A stretch of 64,000 nt of DNA, from contig JAFVZN010000103.1 in NCBI GenBank assembly GCA_017508135.1, positions 1-64,000 of the forward strand, written 5' to 3'. Within the stretch, counting starts at the first letter, position 1, and the number at the start of each line of letters is the position of its first letter. Of the stretch, positions 17,064 through 27,166 are shown piece after piece. The stretch is from Lentisphaeria bacterium. Lineage in GTDB: Bacteria > Verrucomicrobiota > Lentisphaeria > Victivallales > Victivallaceae. Position numbers and translations under genes: made by a program. The notes under the pieces are model-generated. The model worked only from the letters and a program-made list of their open reading frames with translations, was not told the origin of the DNA and searched no databases.

Positions 17064-18134
17064 TCAACGGACCGGAATGAAACTTTCGTCACCCTTGAAG
17101 TTGGTGATCGTTTCAGTCAGAAGTTCCACCGCCGCTTCGGCATCGCGCAAGTCGCACATTTCGACCTGAGAGTGCATATAACGGTTCGGCACACTCAGCA
17201 GCGCAGTGGCAACTCCGGCACGGGTCATCTGTATTGCGGCAGTATCCGTACCGCCGGTGGCGCGGTGGCCGACCGATTCCTGATAAGCGATATTGTTGTT
17301 TTTCGCAGTTTCACGGATGATCTCACCCAGCACAACATTGTTATCACAGCTCTTGCAGAGGATGATGCCCTTGCCCAGAGTGATATCGCCGTACCGCTTC
17401 TTGGGGATATCCGGCAGATCGGTGGCAAAACCGACGTCAATGGCAAAACCGACCGCAGGGTCGATCCCGAAACAGCCGACAGTAGCTCCGCGCAAACCGA
17501 CCTCTTCCTGCACCGAACCGACACCGAATACCGCCACATTGAGCTTTCTTCCGGCGAGACGTTTCATCGTTTCCGCAACGATAAACGCGCCGATTTTGTC
17601 ATCACATCCTTTGGAGATGAAACGGTTGGCATTGAGCATACGGAAGTTCTCCCGCATCACCACCGGATCACCGACAGAAACCAGTTCTTCGGCTTCACTG
17701 CGGCTGGATGCGCCGATATCTATCCACATATCGTGCAGTTCGACTGCCCGTCCGCGTTCATCCTCTTTGAGCAAGTGGATGGGTTTCTTGCCGATAACAC
17801 CGGGGACCCGCCCTTTGGAAGTGATGATATCGACTTCACTGGAAGGAACATTGAGTTTGTCGATGCCGCCGTTGGGGCGGAAGTAGAGCAAACCTTCTTC
17901 GGAAATATAGACGATCTGGAAACCGATCTCATCGTAATGTCCGGACAACATCACCCGCATGGGCGCACTTTCGTTGAGCGATGCGATCGTATTTCCCAAC
18001 ACATCACAGCGGACATTGCAGCATCCGCTGAGATAATCCCGGAACGTTTTCGCAGCTTCCGCTTCATACCCGGTGGGGCTGGCGGTACGGTGAAGAGCTT
18101 CCAGAAACTTGAGACTTTCTGCTGAAAATGCCAT
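17064..18134 (-). CDS. M42-family aminopeptidase (glutamyl aminopeptidase/FrvX type)
   Basis: The 356-residue protein shows the dinuclear metal site of M42 peptidases: SGHYDEIGF (His66, Asp68), GCDDKIGAF, QEEVGLRGA with the Glu-Glu catalytic/ligand pair, and AIDVGFATDLPD. A late His (RYMHSQVEM) completes the set. These enzymes form cytoplasmic dodecamers that trim peptides from the N-terminus. The ATG with AGAGGTG six bases upstream is preferred to an in-frame GTG that overlaps the ribosome-binding site. It follows the cyclophilin gene by 19 bases. Confidence 0.9.
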   Translation of the reverse strand: MAFSAESLKFLEALHRTASPTGYEAEAAKTFRDYLSGCCNVRCDVLGNTIASLNESAPMRVMLSGHYDEIGFQIVYISEEGLLYFRPNGGIDKLNVPSSEVDIITSKGRVPGVIGKKPIHLLKEDERGRAVELHDMWIDIGASSRSEAEELVSVGDPVVMRENFRMLNANRFISKGCDDKIGAFIVAETMKRLAGRKLNVAVFGVGSVQEEVGLRGATVGCFGIDPAVGFAIDVGFATDLPDIPKKRYGDITLGKGIILCKSCDNNVVLGEIIRETAKNNNIAYQESVGHRATGGTDTAAIQMTRAGVATALLSVPNRYMHSQVEMCDLRDAEAAVELLTETITNFKGDESFIPVR

Positions 18135-18153
18135 TTTTTTCACCTCTTTTTAC

Positions 18154-18645
18154 TTACTCTGCGACAACTTCATTGATAACCACATTTTCCACCGGCACAT
18201 CCCGGTGCATTCCGCGGCTGGCGGTGGCGACACCGGCGATGGCATCGACGACTTCCATGCCTTCGACGACTTTGCCGAAAACACAGTAGCCGTAGAACTG
18301 GGCTGTAGGAGCCTTGAAATCAAGGAAGTCATTATCCACCAGGTTGATGAAGAACTGGCAGGTCGCGGAATCGACCACCTGTGTCCGCGCCATGGCGATG
18401 GTGCCGCGGCGGTTGGAAACCTGATTGGCGGCTTCGTTTTTGATCGGCTTTTCCGTGGGTTTCTGGACGAAGTTTTCGGTAAATCCGCCGCCCTGGATCA
18501 TAAAGCCGGGGATAACACGGTGAAAGATGGTTCCGTTATAGAAACCGCTGTTGACATAGGACAGAAAGTTTTTGACAGTGATCGGAGATTCTTTTTCAAA
18601 AAGTTCCAGTTTGATGTCGCCTTTGTTGGTTTTAATGGTAATCAT
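18154..18645 (-). CDS. Cyclophilin-type peptidyl-prolyl isomerase
   Basis: The 163-residue single-domain protein has the cyclophilin pattern: [15 protein letters not shown] with the catalytic Arg, the [11 protein letters not shown] core and [17 protein letters not shown]. It has no signal peptide, so it is the cytoplasmic (PpiB-like) form that assists protein folding. AGGAG precedes the ATG. It is the first gene of the run continuing into the M42 peptidase. Confidence 0.93.
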   Translation of the reverse strand: MITIKTNKGDIKLELFEKESPITVKNFLSYVNSGFYNGTIFHRVIPGFMIQGGGFTENFVQKPTEKPIKNEAANQVSNRRGTIAMARTQVVDSATCQFFINLVDNDFLDFKAPTAQFYGYCVFGKVVEGMEVVDAIAGVATASRGMHRDVPVENVVINEVVAE

Positions 18646-18681
18646 GGTAATATTCTCCTGATAATTTTTTGCAGTTTTTTA

Positions 18682-18710
18682 AATATACATTACAAATGCG
18701 TTTCCCGCAA
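18682..18710 (-). promoter_or_regulatory. Promoter of the cyclophilin operon
   Basis: On the minus strand, TTGCGG (18710-18705), a 17-bp spacer, TATATT (18687-18682). Confidence 0.6.
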
Positions 18711-18721
18711 GAGATTTTCAC

Positions 18722-19702
18722 TCAATATTGGTCAAAAACTCTTTGGATCTCAGTAATAGAAAGTTTTTCCGCCAGTGCGAACATCAGCAGTATCCGCGCT
18801 TTTTGTGCCGACAGATTGCCGCCGCACACCGTTCCCATACCGTCATCATCCTGCGATCCGTTGCGGTTGACAAAACCGTTGGTACGGGTACAGCGGACGA
18901 AAGTGATCTTTCCGGCAAGCTCTTTCACCCGCTTCTGCCAGAGCGTACTCAAATTTCCGTTGCCGACACCGGCGATAACGATTCCGGGAACTCCTTTTCC
19001 GATACACAGATCAAAGCAGTCATCCGGCACTCCGGCATAGGCATACAACACCCGGACTTCCGGAAGCGTATCATATTTCCGGCAGTCAAATTCACTCTCC
19101 GCAGTGTGCCGCCGCGCTGAACGGTAATAAAGTTCCGTCACGCCGTCAGTAACACACCCCAACGCCCCCATTTCCACCGGAGTGAAGGCATCAGGACGGG
19201 TGGGATGTATCTTCCGGCTCTCCCGGGCGGAAACAAGCACTCCGTTCATACAGATCATCGTGCCGCAGTTGTCAACTTTCCCGGAGGCGGCGGCGACGAC
19301 GGAGTTGTAAATATTCAACGCTCCATCCGCGCTTACTGCCGATGCCGGGCGCATGGCTCCGGTGACGATGACCGGTTTGGAACTTTTCACGCACAGATTG
19401 AGAAAATATGCCGTTTCTTCCATCGTATCTGTGCCGTGAGTGATGATCACGCCGTCGAACTCCTGCAAAACTTCCGTGACCCGGCGCGCCAGCGTGAGCC
19501 AGTGTTCCACGGTCAATGATGCGCTGTCCAGCCGGATGATATCTTCGACCGTGATTTCCGCAACTTGAGAAAGTTTCTCTTTTCCCAGCGTTGCCACGAC
19601 CTCTTCTCCACTGAGTACCGTCCGGTAATTCGTGCATGACAACGGATCACTGCTGACACTGGCAACAGTTCCGCCGACAGCAAGGATATGGATTTTTTTC
19701 AT
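18722..19702 (-). CDS. L-asparaginase
   Basis: The 326-residue protein has both asparaginase signatures: VGGTVAS with the nucleophilic Thr12, and ITHGTDTMEETAYFL with the second Thr-Asp pair. It also has TGAMRPASAVSADG. It hydrolyses Asn to Asp and ammonia. No signal peptide is evident, which favours the cytoplasmic type. The start lies three bases after the stop of the RNA methyltransferase, so the two are cotranscribed. Confidence 0.9.
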   Translation of the reverse strand: MKKIHILAVGGTVASVSSDPLSCTNYRTVLSGEEVVATLGKEKLSQVAEITVEDIIRLDSASLTVEHWLTLARRVTEVLQEFDGVIITHGTDTMEETAYFLNLCVKSSKPVIVTGAMRPASAVSADGALNIYNSVVAAASGKVDNCGTMICMNGVLVSARESRKIHPTRPDAFTPVEMGALGCVTDGVTELYYRSARRHTAESEFDCRKYDTLPEVRVLYAYAGVPDDCFDLCIGKGVPGIVIAGVGNGNLSTLWQKRVKELAGKITFVRCTRTNGFVNRNGSQDDDGMGTVCGGNLSAQKARILLMFALAEKLSITEIQRVFDQY

Positions 19703-19705
19703 CGC

Positions 19706-20524
19706 TTACTTTTCCCGTTTTTTGAAGTTCCGCTGCCGTGCGGCTTCGTAAAGAAGTATGGTGGCGGCACTGGCGACATTGAGCGAATCGATTTCGCCCA
19801 GCATGGGGATGTTCACCTTCAAGTCAGCCTGCTCCATCCAGAAATCGGTCAACCCGGTCTGCTCCGCACCGACGACTACCGCCACCGGCTGAGTAAGATC
19901 GACGTCGGTATACTTGAAATCGGTGTGCGGAGTGGCGGCAAGTATCTTCACATTGCGGTCGCGCAGATATTTCAAGGCTGCTCCATTATCGCACACTGCG
20001 GTCGGCACCGAAAATATCGCTCCGGTACTGGCGCGGATAACATTGGGATTGTACAGATCGGTCATCCGTTCACACACGATCAGCGCATCGGTTCCGGAAG
20101 CATCGGCACTGCGGAGCATCGAACCGAGGTTGCCCGGTTTTTCGATGGTTTCCGCCACCAGATAGAGCATATTTTCATATTCGGGCAGGTCTTCAAGCTC
20201 ATGCTGTCTCATCTTTGCCACGGCGAGCAGTCCTTCCGGGCGTTCCCGGTAGGTGACTTTTTCCAGCAGATGCGGTGCCAGCCGGACGACTTTTATGCCC
20301 CGGGCGGCGATGCTTTCAAGCAGCGGGTATTCGTTGCTCCCGAGAAAATGTTCCGGAGAAAAATATACCTCAGTCAACTCCATGCCGTACCCGATGGAAC
20401 GGGTCAGTTCCCGGTAGCCTTCAAGCAAAGTCAACTGTTCTTTTTCCCGGGTGCGCCGGTCGCGGAGTTTCACCAGATGTTTCAGCGACGGATTCTGTGC
20501 GCTGGTTATTTCCAAAAACTGCAT
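19706..20524 (-). CDS. TrmH/SpoU-family RNA 2'-O-methyltransferase
   Basis: The 272-residue protein has an N-terminal substrate-binding domain (residues 1-95) and a knotted SPOUT domain with the three motifs: NLGSMLRSADASG, VVVGAEQTGL and PMLGEIDSLNVASAA. It methylates a ribose in rRNA or tRNA using SAM; the target cannot be told from sequence. The ATG preceded by GGAAAGAAG is chosen; the open frame runs 13 codons further upstream with no ribosome-binding site. Confidence 0.85.
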   Translation of the reverse strand: MQFLEITSAQNPSLKHLVKLRDRRTREKEQLTLLEGYRELTRSIGYGMELTEVYFSPEHFLGSNEYPLLESIAARGIKVVRLAPHLLEKVTYRERPEGLLAVAKMRQHELEDLPEYENMLYLVAETIEKPGNLGSMLRSADASGTDALIVCERMTDLYNPNVIRASTGAIFSVPTAVCDNGAALKYLRDRNVKILAATPHTDFKYTDVDLTQPVAVVVGAEQTGLTDFWMEQADLKVNIPMLGEIDSLNVASAATILLYEAARQRNFKKREK

Positions 20525-20587
20525 AATGTCGATCTTCTTTCCTTGCCAGAGTGAAGTGTGCATTTTTTACACACATTGCGTGTCATA

Positions 20588-20616
20588 AATATACATTATA
20601 CGTCACACTTTTTCAA
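20588..20616 (-). promoter_or_regulatory. Promoter of the RNA methyltransferase/asparaginase unit
   Basis: On the minus strand, TTGAAA (20616-20611), a 17-bp spacer, TATATT (20593-20588). It is divergent from the clpB promoter, with 10 bp between the two -35 boxes. Confidence 0.65.
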
Positions 20617-20626
20617 GTACTTCACC

Positions 20627-20655
20627 TTGAAATTTATTCCGGCACGCTTTATGCT
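20627..20655 (+). promoter_or_regulatory. Promoter of clpB
   Basis: TTGAAA, 17-bp spacer, TATGCT. The -35 reads CTTGAAA, as in heat-shock sigma-32 promoters, but no CCCAT-type -10 follows. No CIRCE element is present in the leader. Confidence 0.5.
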
Positions 20656-20709
20656 GTATCTACGGCAGAATGCAACGCAAACCAACAATATCATACGGAG
20701 GTACTGATC

Positions 20710-23286
20710 ATGAATCCGGACAAACTTACCAACAAAAGCCGCGAGGCCCTGCTCAACTCCCGCCAGATCGCCGTTTCCCGGCATCACAACGAACTGCGCG
20801 TACTCCATGTACTTGCCGCATTGCTTGCCGATGACAACGGTCTGGTGCGCTCCATCTTCGACAAGTGCGGCATCAATTGCGCGATCTTTGAAAACACCCT
20901 CAATACCGCTTTGACTGAACTGCCGCGCATCTCCGGTGACGGAGCCGGGGATATTTACAACTCCAGAGAGTTCAGCGAACTTCTCAGCGATGCCTCCCGT
21001 CACGCGGAAAATATGAAAGATGAATATATCAGCGTTGAACACCTCCTCCTTGCCGTGTTCAACTCCAAAAGCCGCGCCCGGGAACTTCTGGAAAATGCCG
21101 GAGCCACCCAGGATCGTGTCCTGCAAGCCCTCCAGTCCATCCGGGGCAATCAGCGCGTCACCAGCACCGATCCGGAAGCGACCTTTGAAGCTCTGGAAAA
21201 ATATTCCCGCGACCTTACCCAAATGGCCCTTCAGGACAAACTTGACCCCGTTATCGGCAGAGATGACGAGATCCGCCGCATGATCCAGATCCTCTCCCGC
21301 CGTACCAAAAACAATCCGGTACTCATCGGAGAACCCGGTGTCGGAAAGACCGCCATCGTCGAAGGTCTCGCCCGCCGCGTTGTCCGGGGCGATGTCCCGG
21401 AGAACCTCAAAGGCCGCCGGGTCGTGGCTCTGGATATGGGTGCGCTTATCGCCGGAGCGAAGTACCGGGGCGAATTTGAAGAACGGCTCAAGGCAGTTCT
21501 CAAAGAGGTCACTTCCGCCGAAGGAAAGATCATCCTCTTTATCGACGAACTTCACACCGTCGTCGGTGCCGGAGCTTCGGAAGGTTCCATGGATGCCGGG
21601 AATCTCCTCAAACCCATGCTCGCCCGGGGCGAACTCCACTGCATCGGAGCGACCACTCTGGACGAATACCGCAAGTACATCGAAAAAGATGCCGCTCTGG
21701 AACGCCGCTTCCAGTCGGTTCTGGTCAATCCTCCCTCCGTGGAAGATACCATCAGTATCCTGCGCGGTTTGAAAGAGCGTTATGAACTTCATCACGGTGT
21801 CAAGCTCCGCGACAGTGCGCTCGTTGCCGCCGCCGTCCTTTCGGACAAGTACGTTGCCGACCGCTTCCTCCCCGATAAAGCTATCGACCTCGTGGATGAA
21901 GCCGCCGCCGCTCTGCGTACCGAAATCGACAGCAGCCCGGTGGAACTGGATGAAAACCAGCGTAAACTCATGCAGCTGGAGATCGAACTTACCAGTTTGA
22001 AAAATGAGAAAGACCCCGCCAGCATCCGCCGCCGCGAGATGCTTGCCGAAGAGGCCGCCAATCTGAAAGAACGCCAGAAAGAGCTGCAGTCGCGCTACGA
22101 TAACGAGAAGAAAGCCATCTCCGATCTGCGCGAATACCGCGAAGCCCTCGATCTTGCCAAAGGTCAGCTGGAACGCGCCGAAAGGGAGTACAATCTGGAA
22201 AAGGCCGCCGAACTCCGGCACGGGATCATCCCCAATTTGCAGCAGAAACTTGCCGATGCCGAAGAGGCGATCAAAAACCAGAGTGCCGACCGGATGCTCA
22301 AAGAGGAGGTCGATGAAGAGGATATCGCCGCCATCATCAGCCGCTGGACCCACATTCCGGTCACCAAACTGGTGCAGAGCGAAAAAGAGAAACTTCTCCA
22401 TCTGGATGAACGCCTCCACCGCCGCCTGATCGGACAGGATGAAGCGGTCACCGCTGTCGCCGATGCGGTCCTGCGCGCCCGTGCCGGGTTGAAAGACCCC
22501 AAACGTCCGATCGCCAGTTTCATCTTCCTCGGCCCCACCGGTGTCGGTAAAACGGAACTCGCCCGGACGCTGGCTCAGGAACTCTTTGACGATGAACGCG
22601 CCATGGTGCGTATCGATATGTCGGAGTATATGGAAAAGTTCAGTGTCTCCCGGCTCATCGGTGCGCCTCCGGGATATGTCGGTTACGAAGAGGGCGGTCA
22701 GCTTTCAGAAGCCGTCCGCCGCCGCCCCTACTCCGTGGTGCTGTTTGACGAAATTGAAAAGGCTCATCCGGATGTTTTCAACATCCTGCTGCAGATCCTT
22801 GAAGATGGTATCGTCACCGATTCCCAGGGACGGACGGTCAGTTTCAAAAACACCATCATCATTATGACCAGCAACATCGGCAGTTCGTTAATTCTTGAAA
22901 AAGCGGACAATGCCGACCTCAAGGAGATGATGATGCAGGAGTTGCGCCGCCACTTCCGGCCGGAGTTTCTCAACCGCATTGACGAAACGCTCATCTTCCG
23001 GAGTCTGACCCGGGATGATCTGCGCAAGATCGTTTCCCTGCAAATGGAACTCCTCGGTCAGCGGTTGCGCGATCAGGAGATAACTTTGCACGTCACCGAT
23101 GCGGCACTCGACCTTATCGCCGAATGCGGTTACGACCCGGATTTCGGTGCGCGGCCGGTCAAACGGGCGATCATCAATATGGTGGAAACTCCGCTTTCCC
23201 GCCGGATGATCGCAGGTGAGCTTTCTCCCGGAGCGACACTCACCATCGATGCTTCCCATGAAGAGTTGAACTTCAACGTCAACTGA
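20710..23286 (+). CDS. clpB: ATP-dependent disaggregase ClpB
   Basis: The 858-residue protein matches ClpB (E. coli 857). It has an N-domain (1-145), NBD1 with GEPGVGKT (207-214) and IILFIDELH, and the coiled-coil middle domain (about 400-525), which distinguishes ClpB from ClpA/ClpC. NBD2 follows with [11 protein letters not shown] and [11 protein letters not shown]. It rescues aggregated proteins with the DnaK system. The ATG preceded by CGGAGG is used; the frame is open for 53 more codons upstream but overlaps the promoter. It is single-gene, divergent from the methyltransferase, and closed by a clear terminator. Confidence 0.96.
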   Translation: MNPDKLTNKSREALLNSRQIAVSRHHNELRVLHVLAALLADDNGLVRSIFDKCGINCAIFENTLNTALTELPRISGDGAGDIYNSREFSELLSDASRHAENMKDEYISVEHLLLAVFNSKSRARELLENAGATQDRVLQALQSIRGNQRVTSTDPEATFEALEKYSRDLTQMALQDKLDPVIGRDDEIRRMIQILSRRTKNNPVLIGEPGVGKTAIVEGLARRVVRGDVPENLKGRRVVALDMGALIAGAKYRGEFEERLKAVLKEVTSAEGKIILFIDELHTVVGAGASEGSMDAGNLLKPMLARGELHCIGATTLDEYRKYIEKDAALERRFQSVLVNPPSVEDTISILRGLKERYELHHGVKLRDSALVAAAVLSDKYVADRFLPDKAIDLVDEAAAALRTEIDSSPVELDENQRKLMQLEIELTSLKNEKDPASIRRREMLAEEAANLKERQKELQSRYDNEKKAISDLREYREALDLAKGQLERAEREYNLEKAAELRHGIIPNLQQKLADAEEAIKNQSADRMLKEEVDEEDIAAIISRWTHIPVTKLVQSEKEKLLHLDERLHRRLIGQDEAVTAVADAVLRARAGLKDPKRPIASFIFLGPTGVGKTELARTLAQELFDDERAMVRIDMSEYMEKFSVSRLIGAPPGYVGYEEGGQLSEAVRRRPYSVVLFDEIEKAHPDVFNILLQILEDGIVTDSQGRTVSFKNTIIIMTSNIGSSLILEKADNADLKEMMMQELRRHFRPEFLNRIDETLIFRSLTRDDLRKIVSLQMELLGQRLRDQEITLHVTDAALDLIAECGYDPDFGARPVKRAIINMVETPLSRRMIAGELSPGATLTIDASHEELNFNVN

Positions 23287-23314
23287 GTGTCACGTCGAAA
23301 GCAGTTGTCAACAG

Positions 23315-23355
23315 GAGCCTGCAGGACGGCAACCGTTCCGCAGGCTCTTTTTTTT
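23315..23355 (+). terminator. Intrinsic terminator of clpB
   Basis: GAGCCTGC (23315-23322) pairs with GCAGGCTC (23340-23347), followed by eight T. Confidence 0.9.
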
Positions 23356-23377
23356 CAAAACATTTTCATTGAAGCTC

Positions 23378-23406
23378 TTGAATAAGTTGTTTTGAGAGGT
23401 TATACT
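23378..23406 (+). promoter_or_regulatory. Promoter of the exported aldo/keto reductase
   Basis: TTGAAT, 17-bp spacer, TATACT. Confidence 0.6.
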
Positions 23407-23444
23407 TTATCATATAACACAATAATTTATGAAAGGACACTTTT

Positions 23445-24668
23445 ATGGACAGAAGAGATTTCCTGAAAAGCATACTCACCCTTGCCGCATTCGCCCCTGT
23501 TTCCAGAATTTCCACCGCCGTCGCCGCTCCCGCCGCTCAGGACAGTCCCGGCAAAGTTTCCCGCCGCCGCTATAAAGATACCGACCTCACCATCCCCATG
23601 CTGGGCTACGGCATGATGCGCCTCCCCCGCCTCAACGGCGAAATCGACATCGAAACCGTCAGAAAACAGGTCGCTATCGCCATGAAACACGGCGTAAACT
23701 ATTTTGATACCGCCTACTTTTATCACGGCGGCGAAAGTGAAAACTGCGCCGGAGAGGTACTCAGCCAATACCCCCGCAGCTCCTACATGCTTGCGGATAA
23801 AATGCCGGTCAGCAGGGCGCGTTCTGCCGCAGATGTGGAGCGTATCTTCAACGAGCAGCTCAAAAAGTGCAAGGTCGATTACTTTGACTTCTATCTTCTG
23901 CACGCACTCAACGCCGGCACCTGGAAGAAAGCCCAACGCTTAAAAGTTTACGAGTTTCTGAAAAAGAAGAAAGATGAAGGGAAAATCCGTCACCTCGGTT
24001 TCTCTTTCCACGACACCCCGGAAGTTCTTCAGAAGATCGCTAACGCCCACCCCTGGGATTTTGCCCAGATCCAGCTCAACTATCTGGACTGGACCATCTA
24101 CCGCTCCCGCGAACAATATGAGATACTGACCAAGCTCGGCATCCCCGTCATCGTCATGGAACCGTTGCGCGGCGGCGCGCTGGCGACCTTGAATCCGCAA
24201 GCCCGCGAAGTTTTCACCCGGAACGCTCCCGATGCCAGCGTTGCCTCCTGGGCGTTCCGTTATGTCGGTTCTCTGCCCAATGTGCTGTGCATCCTCTCCG
24301 GCATGACCATGACCGAACACCTGACGGACAACATCAAAACCTTCACCAACTTCAAGCCTCTCTCTCCTGCCGAACGGAGCGTTATCACTACCGCCTTGAA
24401 CGCTTATCAAAAGAGCGGCATCATCCTCTGTACCTCATGTAAATATTGTCTGCCCTGCCCGGTCGGAGTGAATATCCCCGAAAACTTCTCCATCTACAAC
24501 AATTTTAAAATCAACGGCAATCGCCAGCGTTTCGACCGCAGTTATGCCCGTCTCGGCAAAAAACAACAGGCATCAAGCTGTGTTTCCTGCGGACTTTGCA
24601 AAAAGAAATGTCCCCAGAAAATCGACATCCCCGCGATGCTGAAAAAAGTTGCCGCCGCCAAAAGCTGA
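23445..24668 (+). CDS. Tat-exported aldo/keto reductase with a ferredoxin tail
   Basis: The 407-residue protein starts with a twin-arginine signal (DRRDFLKS followed by a hydrophobic and Ala-rich stretch to about residue 30). The aldo/keto reductase barrel has the catalytic tetrad Asp88, Tyr93, Lys119 and the His of FYLLHAL. A C-terminal domain has two Cys clusters, CTSCKYCLPCPVGV and CVSCGLCKKKCPQ, typical of 2x[4Fe-4S]. Such fusions are predicted periplasmic oxidoreductases; the substrate is unknown. Tat export fits a cofactor inserted before secretion. It stands alone between the clpB terminator and the operator-controlled DUF4838 gene. Confidence 0.85.
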   Translation: MDRRDFLKSILTLAAFAPVSRISTAVAAPAAQDSPGKVSRRRYKDTDLTIPMLGYGMMRLPRLNGEIDIETVRKQVAIAMKHGVNYFDTAYFYHGGESENCAGEVLSQYPRSSYMLADKMPVSRARSAADVERIFNEQLKKCKVDYFDFYLLHALNAGTWKKAQRLKVYEFLKKKKDEGKIRHLGFSFHDTPEVLQKIANAHPWDFAQIQLNYLDWTIYRSREQYEILTKLGIPVIVMEPLRGGALATLNPQAREVFTRNAPDASVASWAFRYVGSLPNVLCILSGMTMTEHLTDNIKTFTNFKPLSPAERSVITTALNAYQKSGIILCTSCKYCLPCPVGVNIPENFSIYNNFKINGNRQRFDRSYARLGKKQQASSCVSCGLCKKKCPQKIDIPAMLKKVAAAKS

Positions 24669-24727
24669 CAACGGCAGTACGTTCCATGCACCATTAAATA
24701 AAATTTGTCTGCATATTGGAAAAATAC

Positions 24728-24754
24728 TGTACGTTATTGATAAGATAACGTACA
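24728..24754. promoter_or_regulatory. Perfect operator-like palindrome
   Basis: TGTACGTTAT, seven bases, ATAACGTACA. It lies eight bases upstream of the -35 box of the DUF4838 gene, a typical site for a LacI-, GntR- or AraC-type regulator. It lacks a T-run, which argues against a terminator of the preceding gene. Confidence 0.6.
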
Positions 24755-24762
24755 TCAACTGG

Positions 24763-24791
24763 TTGCAAACCCCCTTTTTGCGTGCTATTTT
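24763..24791 (+). promoter_or_regulatory. Promoter of the DUF4838/LamG unit
   Basis: TTGCAA, 17-bp spacer, TATTTT. Confidence 0.55.
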
Positions 24792-24827
24792 ACACAATAG
24801 ACCATAAGTAACAAATTGGAGGTTTAC

Positions 24828-27161
24828 ATGAAAAAATTTGCGTTCCCATTGTTGACATTGCTTCTGGCATATACCCTTTCAGCGGGCAATGTTTTCGTCC
24901 TCAAGTCCACCGGATTCAAAGCTCCCGGCGTTCCGGAACTCTTGAAGAAAGTCCTTGCCGAAGGCGAAGTTGCCCTCCCCCCCGATACCGGAAAGGTCGA
25001 AATTTATGCCGGTACCGTCAACACGGAACCCTTTGCCTCCATCTTCAAAAAGCACCTCCCCGGAAAAAAACTGGAATTTGACGGTTACGCCGTCGTCGTT
25101 TCAGGCAGAAAAGTCTATCTCATCGGCAATGTTGAACGCGCCGTCATCTATGCCGCCAACGATTTTCTGGAAAAGCAAGCCGGTTTCTACCGCCGTGTCC
25201 GCCCGGTGGATAACGGCACTCCCGGGAAAAAACTTTCTCTCAAAAATGCCGCCTGGTTCAGCAACCCCGCCTTTGAACTCCGCGGCCTTGCCGGTTTCGC
25301 CTACAAGCGTCTCCATCCGGATTTCCTCGACTGGGAAACCATCAACAACTACAACTTCCGCCCCTTCAACATGAAGGAAAATGCCTTCACCATGGATGAA
25401 CTCATCCGCCGCGGCTATGCCATCAAACATTCCGGTCACGCCTTTTACTACTGGATAAACAACGACGATTACGCCAAACATCCGGAATACTTTCCCCTCA
25501 TCAAAGGCAAACGTCAGAAATTTGAAAAGCGCAACTACTCCACCAAAGTCATGATCAACGTCGGCAGCAAAGAGGTTCAGGACCTCGTTGTTCAGCGGAT
25601 GTTTGAATATATGGAAAAATATCCCGAAACCACCATGATCTCCATGGGTATGAATGACGGTACCGGGTGGGGACACTCCCCGGAGGAGCTGGCAATGGAT
25701 GACCCCGAAGAGTACAAACGCGGCATCTACTCCACCCGTTACTTCCGCTTCTGCAACATCATCGCGGAAAAGTTCTGCAAACGCTATCCCAACGTCCAGA
25801 TCTTCGTCTACGCTTATCTGACCGCAGTCCAGCCCCCCAATCTCAAAAAGCTCCATCCCAATTTGTTCATCTCTCTCTGCACCTACCGCCGGGACTACAA
25901 GCACCGCATCAACGATCCGTCTTCCTCGGTCAACGCCTACTGGAACGACCTTATTCTGCGCTGGAAAAAGTTCGGCAATCCGGTCTATATCCGCGATTAC
26001 ATCCTCTTCGGCGGCAGTCCCGCATTCGATGTGCCGCTGCTGAAAATTCTGCAGCAGGATATGCAGTACTACCGTTCCATCGGCATCAATGCTTACCACT
26101 CCGAATGTATCGTCGACATGCCCCGTCCTGATGCCTCTCAGGAAATCCTCAGCAACTACAAGGGTAAAGGCACCGCCAACGGCAGATGCCGCTACTACTG
26201 GCACGGTATGAAGATGGTCTACCATCTCTTGAGCAAGATCCTCTGGGATCCGTATGCCGATCTGGAACAGCTCAAAGCGGAATATTTCACCAAATATTAC
26301 GGTCCTGCTGCCAAATATATCGCCGGTATCCACGCTCTCATCGCCAAACGCTGGGAGGCAGACCCCGCCCCCTACATCTGGAACAAATACGACACCAACT
26401 TCCCGCAGATGCTCTTTGCTCCGGAAGATATGGCGTTTATCGAAAAGCAGTTGAAAGCAGCTGCTGCTGCCGCCGGAAAATCCGGAGATAAACTCTTCAT
26501 CGAGCGCGTCCGCCGCGAAGAAGAACTCTTCAACAACGAATACCGCAAACGTTATTCCGCCGTGCAGAACACTCTCAACGTCGTTCCGATGAAGGGAAAA
26601 GTCACCTTTGATTCGGTCAAAAAACACGCCATCGCCAACAAATCAGTCATTGATGGACTCAAAACCTTTGAGCGCAAAAGCAAAACTGTCACCAACTCCA
26701 AATTCCCGGCAAAGATCTATTGCGCCGTTCAGGGTGACAATCTCATCATCGTCAGCGATTTCAACCAGAAAAAACTTCCGGTCAGCTTTGAGAAACGGGA
26801 AAATGACAATCAGGTCTGGAAAGGCAACTCCACGCTGGAACTTTTTATCAGTGCCGGTCCCGATAAAGCCGGTGACGGTTACTATCAGCTTATCGTCACT
26901 CCGCTCGGCAACTACTGGGATGCCCAGTTGAGCCATTACACCTGGAACAGCAACGCCACCTTCTCCGCCCGCAAGAGCAAGTTCAAATGGGAGGCGATGG
27001 CGATCATCCCGCTCTCCAAACTTGGTTATCCCGTGAATGTGAAAAACTTCAAAGTCCGCATGAACTTCGGCCGCAGCATCCCCGATACGGAAATCTCCAG
27101 CTGGACCAACGGCACCTTCGCCAATGAATCCGCCTTCGGTATTCTGAATATCGCACGGTGA
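24828..27161 (+). CDS. Exported DUF4838-family protein with C-terminal CBM9/DOMON-like domain
   Basis: The 777-residue protein has a signal peptide (MKKFAFPLLTLLLAYTLSAG) and an N-terminal alpha-glucuronidase-like small domain (KVEIYAGTVNTE, YAVVVSGRKVYLIGN, RAVIYAANDFLEKQAGFY). The DUF4838 barrel follows, with GHAFYYWIN, MISMGMNDGTGW and HSECIVDMPRPD. A C-terminal beta-sandwich of about 180 residues (AVQGDNLIIVSDF, STLELFISAGPDKAGDGYY) resembles CBM9/DOMON carbohydrate-binding modules. DUF4838 is related to GH67-type enzymes, so a periplasmic glycan-processing role is likely. GGAGG precedes the ATG, which is preferred to a TTG four codons upstream. It is followed at once by the LamG-like gene. 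Confidence 0.8.
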   Translation: MKKFAFPLLTLLLAYTLSAGNVFVLKSTGFKAPGVPELLKKVLAEGEVALPPDTGKVEIYAGTVNTEPFASIFKKHLPGKKLEFDGYAVVVSGRKVYLIGNVERAVIYAANDFLEKQAGFYRRVRPVDNGTPGKKLSLKNAAWFSNPAFELRGLAGFAYKRLHPDFLDWETINNYNFRPFNMKENAFTMDELIRRGYAIKHSGHAFYYWINNDDYAKHPEYFPLIKGKRQKFEKRNYSTKVMINVGSKEVQDLVVQRMFEYMEKYPETTMISMGMNDGTGWGHSPEELAMDDPEEYKRGIYSTRYFRFCNIIAEKFCKRYPNVQIFVYAYLTAVQPPNLKKLHPNLFISLCTYRRDYKHRINDPSSSVNAYWNDLILRWKKFGNPVYIRDYILFGGSPAFDVPLLKILQQDMQYYRSIGINAYHSECIVDMPRPDASQEILSNYKGKGTANGRCRYYWHGMKMVYHLLSKILWDPYADLEQLKAEYFTKYYGPAAKYIAGIHALIAKRWEADPAPYIWNKYDTNFPQMLFAPEDMAFIEKQLKAAAAAAGKSGDKLFIERVRREEELFNNEYRKRYSAVQNTLNVVPMKGKVTFDSVKKHAIANKSVIDGLKTFERKSKTVTNSKFPAKIYCAVQGDNLIIVSDFNQKKLPVSFEKRENDNQVWKGNSTLELFISAGPDKAGDGYYQLIVTPLGNYWDAQLSHYTWNSNATFSARKSKFKWEAMAIIPLSKLGYPVNVKNFKVRMNFGRSIPDTEISSWTNGTFANESAFGILNIAR

Positions 27162-27166
27162 CCGCT

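Noticed and set aside
20627-20655. Heat-shock sigma-32 or CIRCE control of clpB
   Set aside because: The -35 reads CTTGAAA but the -10 does not fit sigma-32, and no CIRCE inverted repeat is present.
20596-22419. A 607-codon open frame antisense to clpB
   Set aside because: It is the mirror of a highly conserved ClpB frame with biased codon use; it has no ribosome-binding site and no recognisable domain. Similar antisense frames at 25101-26627, 33436-34857 and 35424-36896 are rejected for the same reason.
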